DNA from: Astropecten irregularis
Lineage: Eukaryota; Echinodermata; Asteroidea; Paxillosida; Astropectinidae
NCBI GenBank assembly: GCA_963971285.1
Contig: OZ020244.1
Span: forward strand, 3,162,001 to 3,226,000
Length of the DNA: 64,000 nt
Direction of reading: 5' to 3'
The translations under genes were made by a program, and so were the position numbers. Under the pieces are notes generated by a model. That model searched no databases, was not told the DNA's origin, and saw only the letters and a list, made by a program, of their open reading frames with translations. Of this stretch, positions 58,792 through 64,000 are shown piece by piece (the first letter of the stretch is position 1; the number at the start of each line of letters is the position of its first letter).

Positions 58792-59020
58792 TGGGCTAAT
58801 TTCATAAAATCTGCTTAAGCACCAAAAACTTTGGTAAATAAAATCAGTATGCCAGCCAAAACTCCTTGTGAATGTTATGCTCAGCAAACAATGGCCGAAT
58901 ACAAGTCAAAAGTATAGTAAACATCACATGACAATTTGGTTGGTAATCCTGTTTGATCAAGGAATACTTTTGATGCTTAAAAAAATTTATGCTTAGGCAG
59001 CTCTATGAAATTGGCCCCTG
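58792..59020. mobile_element. MITE-D copy
   Basis: GGGCTAATTTCATAAAATCT to AGCTCTATGAAATTGGCCCC. The interior CAAACAATGGCCGAATACAA is typical. Confidence 0.8.
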
Positions 59021-61350
59021 GAAAGTTTTTTTTCAGAAATGCACACATTGCTTTATGAATGCGCCTGGGACAGAATGTACGTGATAACCTGACTTGTAAA
59101 GTCATCCCACCGCTGCCACCAAAAACTCTTACATTTTGTCCATTATATCCTCCACACTATAACCTTCAACTCAGAAAATTCGGATAAATACAGGCAGCAT
59201 TTGATAGAATGATACAATACTGTAGCTATGTTGGCAGTGGTATTCACTAGTTCTTCACAATACAATGGATGTTGTGTGCATGTCGGCGCTTGATAGCATA
59301 AAGGGAGAATACTGACAGTACAGATTTCAACGGTGTCACCAATAACAACATAACCTTATGTTAGCACGCCCTTTATGATTTTCCTAATAACATAGACAAA
59401 TCCTCAGACCTGGAAGGGGGAGGGATGGATGATCCTGTATCTAGGTTACTATTGGTCGTACTCGTACGTTAATATACGTTTGTGCACATATTACATTATT
59501 TATACAAAATACAAAATGAAATTCTGGGGGTGTACCGTACCCCCCGTGATCTATGCTCCTGGCTTTTCTACTGGTAAGGGTTACTGCAGTGCAAGCCGTG
59601 CCGAGTGTATGGGTGATATCAGTTGCTATCCTGTTGAGTGGGACCCCCAAAAAGCTGCTTAGCAATTTTCGTATGTTAAGCAAACATAAGTACATAAACA
59701 ATTTTCGTATTGTGGATCGGTTTGCGGTAACACCATGTAATAATCGTTCGTACTTCGCACTTCTACATGTGTATATCGTTCGCACTTCTCGCAATTAATG
59801 TTCGTATTGTTAAGCAGAAATCGGACGAGAACCATACAAGTCAAATATATAATATTATTGCATGGCATTTGTGGTTGGTGACCTATGTTTGTTAAGCCTA
59901 AAACGTTTTTGCGCTTACCACGACTCGCGGATAAATACAAATTTGTGGCCATCTATGGTTAGCAGGGAATATTGGTAAGCATAAAATAATGTGGACCACT
60001 CGCAAGCAATTAAAATGACATGGCCGAATTGCGTACGGTATACCAGGTAGTTTTGTACACTTGAAAAGACGCACATGTTCAAGCTTAGCAACAACAAATG
60101 AGTTTTGTTCATACATACAAACAGCCCATGCATGCAAATGCAAAAGTCTGCATCTTGTCAAACATTTCGCAGTCACGACGTTAGAGGGCGCACTTTTAAG
60201 ACACGTAACCCCCATCTGTGACAGTCGTATATTTGTACAGTCTTTGAGTTTTGTAGTTCTGCCCCATTTGTGATATTATTTCAACGGACGGTAACATCAG
60301 GCGCGCTGCGCTGGTGCTTAAGACGAAATCGATTTTGATTTCATAGATGACGTGACTCACCCTGCATGATGTTTCATCGGAAAGTAAACACCGGACAAAA
60401 AAATCAAAGCTGGGTTGGTTTTACCAATTATTTTGAAGGGTAGAAAAACAACCCAAAAGGGAGCATATGGTTACCTTGAAGTACGGTGCGTAAAGCACGC
60501 GGAATCGATCAATGTGCAAATGTTGTTGCAAAGGTTTCTGGCATTAGCGAGGAGCTCCTTATTTTGCATCTCCGTTTTTGTGTGTGCATGTTTATAGTGG
60601 AAGCGATTGATCTGTTTTTGATGAGTGGAGGACAAGATGGGAGTGTGTGGGTTGGATTCGGCGGTCTGTTGCCCAGAAGGGGGGCTGGTGCGAGTGGTGG
60701 GCCTGACTTGTCGGTACGCTGATCGGCAGAGACCGTATTGAATTCTGTTGATTCGGAAAGAGAGAAGACCCGTAGCATGTTGTATTTGACCTGAGTGAAT
60801 ACAACGTGGTATTAATGTGCATGCAGGAGCAAGTGCTGGCCGCAGGGAACGGCAGGTTTCTAAGAGAGTGACATGGTCGTGACGTACGTAATCAGTCAGG
60901 ACCACATAGAAGAACGGATAAGCTGGATTTGAAGGGAGTCAATTTCAGGCATTTGCTCCAAACGCTCGAATTCGGTGCGGTGAGACATTTTAATCAGATG
61001 CTGGCAGTAGACGTATGTGATGCATGGCACAAGCTGCGATTAGGTTTTGGTAATGTAGAATGTAGATGACTGTATCGTAGGCCCCTGTGCTTGCTTTATA
61101 TTGTGACACAGACAGCTAGTAGAGATGAAGCCACTAGCACTAGCGCAGTGATGATATTTAGTAAGCAAATGACACCCTCGTCTGAGTTTTGTCAGGGTAC
61201 GGTGACACAACACACACGGCCAAGTCACTATTAGTAACACACTCCAGCAAATGTTCAGAGAGGTATTTTCCTTTATCAGTGGATACAAACTGACAGAGCA
61301 TGTGATATTAATTTACTTAATGTAATACTCTGGGTCTTCTCTTTTTATAG
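59021..61350. other. Upstream of the SREB gene; no coding exon recognised
   Basis: The SREB promoter and 5' UTR exon(s) are expected in or before this stretch. 59640-59960 shows repeated TTCGTATTGT/TTAAGCA words typical of a decayed element. Both-strand ORFs at 60415-60905 lack family signatures. Confidence 0.35.
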
Positions 61351-61668
61351 ATCAAGGGGATCGATCTGCGAGCATGGATTCTACGTTGTTGTTTCACGTG
61401 CAGTAGGAGCAGCATCTCTTGTTGGTGACTGTGTGTTGGTTCGTCAGGGACTGAGGCCGCATGGGATGCAGGATGCGGCTGTTGCATCCCCCTAGGAGTG
61501 CGTACAGGGTGACCGCCCAGCACGGCGCGTGATTCCTCCCTCAAGGTTGAAAGAGACCGGCGTAGCCCTGGCATTCACATGCCGTATATCTCGGCCAGGT
61601 TTCGTGCGCCAGTACGCCTGCCTTCGGATATAAGCAGCAAGCCTGCGTTGCCCACTGTGTCCTACAGT

Positions 61669-62856
61669 ATGTCGACCCCGCTGGATCTGGGCCTCGGAGG
61701 GGTCGTCAATTCCACCCCGGACGATACGACGACCGCTGCGGTGCCGACCAGAGCACACGGCGTGGACACCGGGGACGGCACCGAGGGCGAACTCGCCGAT
61801 GACCACGGCCCAAGGGTGCTGTGGTGCGGCTCCCTCATTCTCGTCATCATTCTGAGTGTGATAGGCAACGGTATACTATCCGTCGTGGTGTTCGGTAACT
61901 CCAGACTCCGTCGCCCGTCCTACTTCTTCTTGTTCAACTGCGCCCTGGCAGACTTCTTCCGCTCCGTGCTGTGTTTCCCCTTCGTGGTCTCGGCCGTGGT
62001 CTCGCGAGAGTGGGTATACAGCAACGCCCTCTGTGAGATCTTAGCCTTCTTCAATGTGTACCTGACCTATGGGGTTCTATACACTCTATTCCTGATCAGT
62101 TTGGAACGATACGTCGTTCTGCGGTTCCACAGATTCCATCGGCAGAAGCTTAAAGGACCGGCCTGCCTGTTGCTCATGCTAGCATCCTGGGCATTGGCCG
62201 TCTCCATGGCTTTCCCGCCAGTGTTTAACCCACGAACCTACTCCTTCATTGCCAACGAGAACCAGTGTACGTTCAAGCACAAGGAGTACAAGTCCAACGA
62301 GACCTTGTGCTTCCTCCTCTTCTTCGTGGCCGTCATCGCATTCACGCACTTCGCCTACTTCAGGGTGTTCCTCTTCATGCGAGCACACCGCAAGATGAGA
62401 CCTATGCAATTCGTGCCGGCTGTGTCCAACAACTGGACCTTCTACGGGCCTGGTTCCACCGGCCAGGCCGCGGCCAACTGGTTCCTGGGCTACAGACAAG
62501 GACCCACCCCACCGCCTCTCATTGGACTCGCTCCACCAGCTAACGGTAACAGCACATCCCTGTCCAAATCGGACTTTGAGAGGGAGGAGAAGTTCAGCAA
62601 GTTATCCCTGACCATCACGATGTCTTTCAGCATACTCTGGTTGCCCTACACCATCCACTGCTTCTGGCAGGTGTTTCAACCAACCAATCCGCTGCCTCCT
62701 AGCTACGTCTCTATAGCAACGTGGATGACTTTCTTCCAATCCTGCATCAATCCCATCCTATGTTTCGTGGTCAGTAAGGAGTTTCGCCAGATCGCTCTGC
62801 AGCACGTCTTCGGCGCGTCGGCATTTCAGCAAGACGGTCACAACGTGCAGTTGTGA
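61669..62856 (+). CDS. SREB: SREB-family orphan class A GPCR (single pre-duplication GPR27/GPR85/GPR173 type)
   Basis: An intronless reading frame with seven membrane segments. The frame opens at 61579, but the ATG at 61669 has A at -3 and leaves 395 residues, closer to the 370-375 of vertebrate SREBs. In numbering from 61579: Asn97 (VIGN), Asp125 (LAD), Cys152-Cys230 disulphide pair, ERY 176-178, Trp204, WLPY 354-357 and NPILC 391-395. The last is the SREB form of the NPxxY motif (NPxxC). The third loop carries the family hallmark, RKMRPMQFVPAVSNNWTF followed by GPGSTGQAAANW and GPTPPPLIG, nearly the same as human (RKMKPVQFVAAVSQNWTF). N-glycosylation sites lie at Asn44 and Asn240. SREBs are brain-expressed plasma-membrane receptors without an agreed ligand. 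A splice acceptor (TTTTTATAG) just before 61351 suggests a spliced 5' UTR. Confidence 0.95.
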   Translation: MSTPLDLGLGGVVNSTPDDTTTAAVPTRAHGVDTGDGTEGELADDHGPRVLWCGSLILVIILSVIGNGILSVVVFGNSRLRRPSYFFLFNCALADFFRSVLCFPFVVSAVVSREWVYSNALCEILAFFNVYLTYGVLYTLFLISLERYVVLRFHRFHRQKLKGPACLLLMLASWALAVSMAFPPVFNPRTYSFIANENQCTFKHKEYKSNETLCFLLFFVAVIAFTHFAYFRVFLFMRAHRKMRPMQFVPAVSNNWTFYGPGSTGQAAANWFLGYRQGPTPPPLIGLAPPANGNSTSLSKSDFEREEKFSKLSLTITMSFSILWLPYTIHCFWQVFQPTNPLPPSYVSIATWMTFFQSCINPILCFVVSKEFRQIALQHVFGASAFQQDGHNVQL

Positions 62857-62959
62857 CAGAGGCTGTGACGAGTTATCACCGTGTATATGGTGTCAGTTTG
62901 TTTGAACTGAGAACATGGCGGTGATAGCTTGCTGGGCATTCCATTAACTACAACAGTAA

Positions 62960-62965
62960 AATAAA
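62960..62965 (+). terminator. Candidate poly(A) signal of the SREB gene
   Basis: AATAAA 104 bases after the stop. Vertebrate SREB mRNAs have long 3' UTRs, so a distal site may also be used; other A-rich hexamers occur near 63210. Confidence 0.35.
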
Positions 62966-63603
62966 CAACAAACCGCTGCGCGCACGCTTGTATTTTACAT
63001 TCTATCAAAGTCTGATAAAGGCCAAGCTTCTATGAGCGACCGTCGTGCGAGTTTTATCCCCATCTCCGAAGGCCTATAGAACATGACAATGGACACATGT
63101 ATCTTAAAAAAAACCTGAAAAATCTCTCTGCAATACGCAGCCTTCAGAACTGAACAAGTACTAAAACCCTAATCCATAAGACACATGGCCAAGGCAAGAT
63201 CAAAATTTAAAAATAAAACTCGTGCGACGTATATTATATTTGTGCAGACTGTACATAATGTTGCCAATTAGACGCCCAAATCCAAGATGGCTGCGCGCAT
63301 ATTTTGCCAATGGCTTGCTTTGGTTGTTTTGTAAAATCAAAAATGCTTGCTTCAGACAAAACCCTCACAATATTTAAGCATACGTGTACTAGAGTAGATA
63401 TTGTTATTTATGAATATTTTCTACACTATAAATTATTTGCAATGTTCAAGCGCCGTAAATGGACAGAAATAGAGGCTGATTGGAACGCAGTTTTTGTGTG
63501 TATTTTTGTTAAGCGAATGGTTTCCTTCAAACTGCGTTAAATGTGGAATGTACGCATCATTGTGTCTGTTTAAGGAACAGAAATGCGTGTGTTGAATATG
63601 AAA

Positions 63604-63873
63604 CAATATGGGCGATTTACAATAGTGCGCCATCATGAGTTTGCAACTCGTTGGCCAATTACAATGCGCGGAATTAATGGTATCACCAAACTGCGTAGTC
63701 TGGTTTCCAGACCATGAATTTCCGACTATTCGATGTATAAGAGACGTCAGGGAATCTTTGGGCAGGGAACCAGACTACAAACTGCGCATGTGGAAAGATG
63801 CGCAGTTTGACGACAAATTTGGCCAATGCGTTACAAACTCATGGTGGCGCACTATCGTGAAACGCCCATATTG
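63604..63873. mobile_element. Foldback element at the right end
   Basis: CAATATGGGCGATTTACAAT and AGTGCGCCATCATGAGTTTG pair with CAAACTCATGGTGGCGCACT and CGTGAAACGCCCATATTG. The ORF inside it (63635-63874) is not a gene. Confidence 0.85.
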
Positions 63874-64000
63874 ACTGTAATTAACGAACATGGTAGACTT
63901 AAAATGGACGCGGAATGTTCAAACTATTACAGTGAAATATGGAGATAGGCATTATGTGCAATGATTACTTTATGCACCAATCAAGAAAGCTGCCTAAGGC

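Noticed and set aside
61492-61868. Minus-strand ORFs over the SREB N-terminus
   Set aside because: GC-rich antisense shadows of the receptor frame.
63635-63874. ORF of 79 codons at the right edge
   Set aside because: It lies wholly within the 63604-63873 foldback element and has no domain signature.
1-64000. LTR retroelements, LINE reverse transcriptase, Polinton or other virus-like genes
   Set aside because: I found no reverse transcriptase, integrase, capsid or transposase motifs and no long terminal repeats; all mobile sequence seen is short and non-coding.

Overview
Animal nuclear DNA: genes are split by GT-AG introns, coding density is very low, and the space between exons is packed with short inverted-repeat (MITE-like) elements, tRNA-derived SINEs, minisatellites and the palindromic word ACATGTACATGT. 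The three recognisable gene families and the repeat style point to a non-vertebrate deuterostome, most likely an echinoderm (a sea star is my best guess). The family calls are firm; the species guess is weak.

Layout. (1) 1514-7240, minus strand: five exons, joined here by exact splice sites and phases, of a large protein with a Ser/His-rich N-terminus, a PDZ domain, a degenerate Roc (GTPase-like) domain and COR-A/COR-B. It is a ROCO-family protein with an apparently dead GTPase, and it continues off the left edge. (2) 7.2-33.1 kb: about 26 kb without a recognisable gene, made of many MITE copies (some nested), three minisatellites and SINEs. (3) 33119-45013, minus strand: a complete six-exon EIF4E3 (class III cap-binding eIF4E) gene of 214 codons. 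Its last intron holds a 2.9-kb minisatellite that gives long but meaningless ORFs. (4) 46230-46403, plus strand: a 57-aa single-exon SMIM30 orthologue, head to head with EIF4E3. (5) 46.7-61.3 kb: repeats, one orphan candidate first exon at 52667 and one unexplained ORF. (6) 61669-62856, plus strand: an intronless-CDS SREB-type orphan GPCR (the GPR27/GPR85/GPR173 family). (7) The right end is a foldback element.

The most interesting result is the neighbourhood. EIF4E3, SMIM30 and a single SREB receptor lie together. From memory of the human map, EIF4E3 sits beside GPR27 at 3p13 (near FOXP1), and SMIM30 sits beside GPR85 at 7q31 (near FOXP2). The window therefore looks like the unduplicated ancestral block, from which vertebrates kept different partners on two paralogous chromosomes. 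The second is the PDZ-pseudoRoc-COR architecture. The third is the MITE community: families that nest in each other in both directions, and elements that appear to swap left and right halves at a central GATC hairpin. I saw no reverse transcriptase, LTR element, virus-like element, rRNA gene or CRISPR array.
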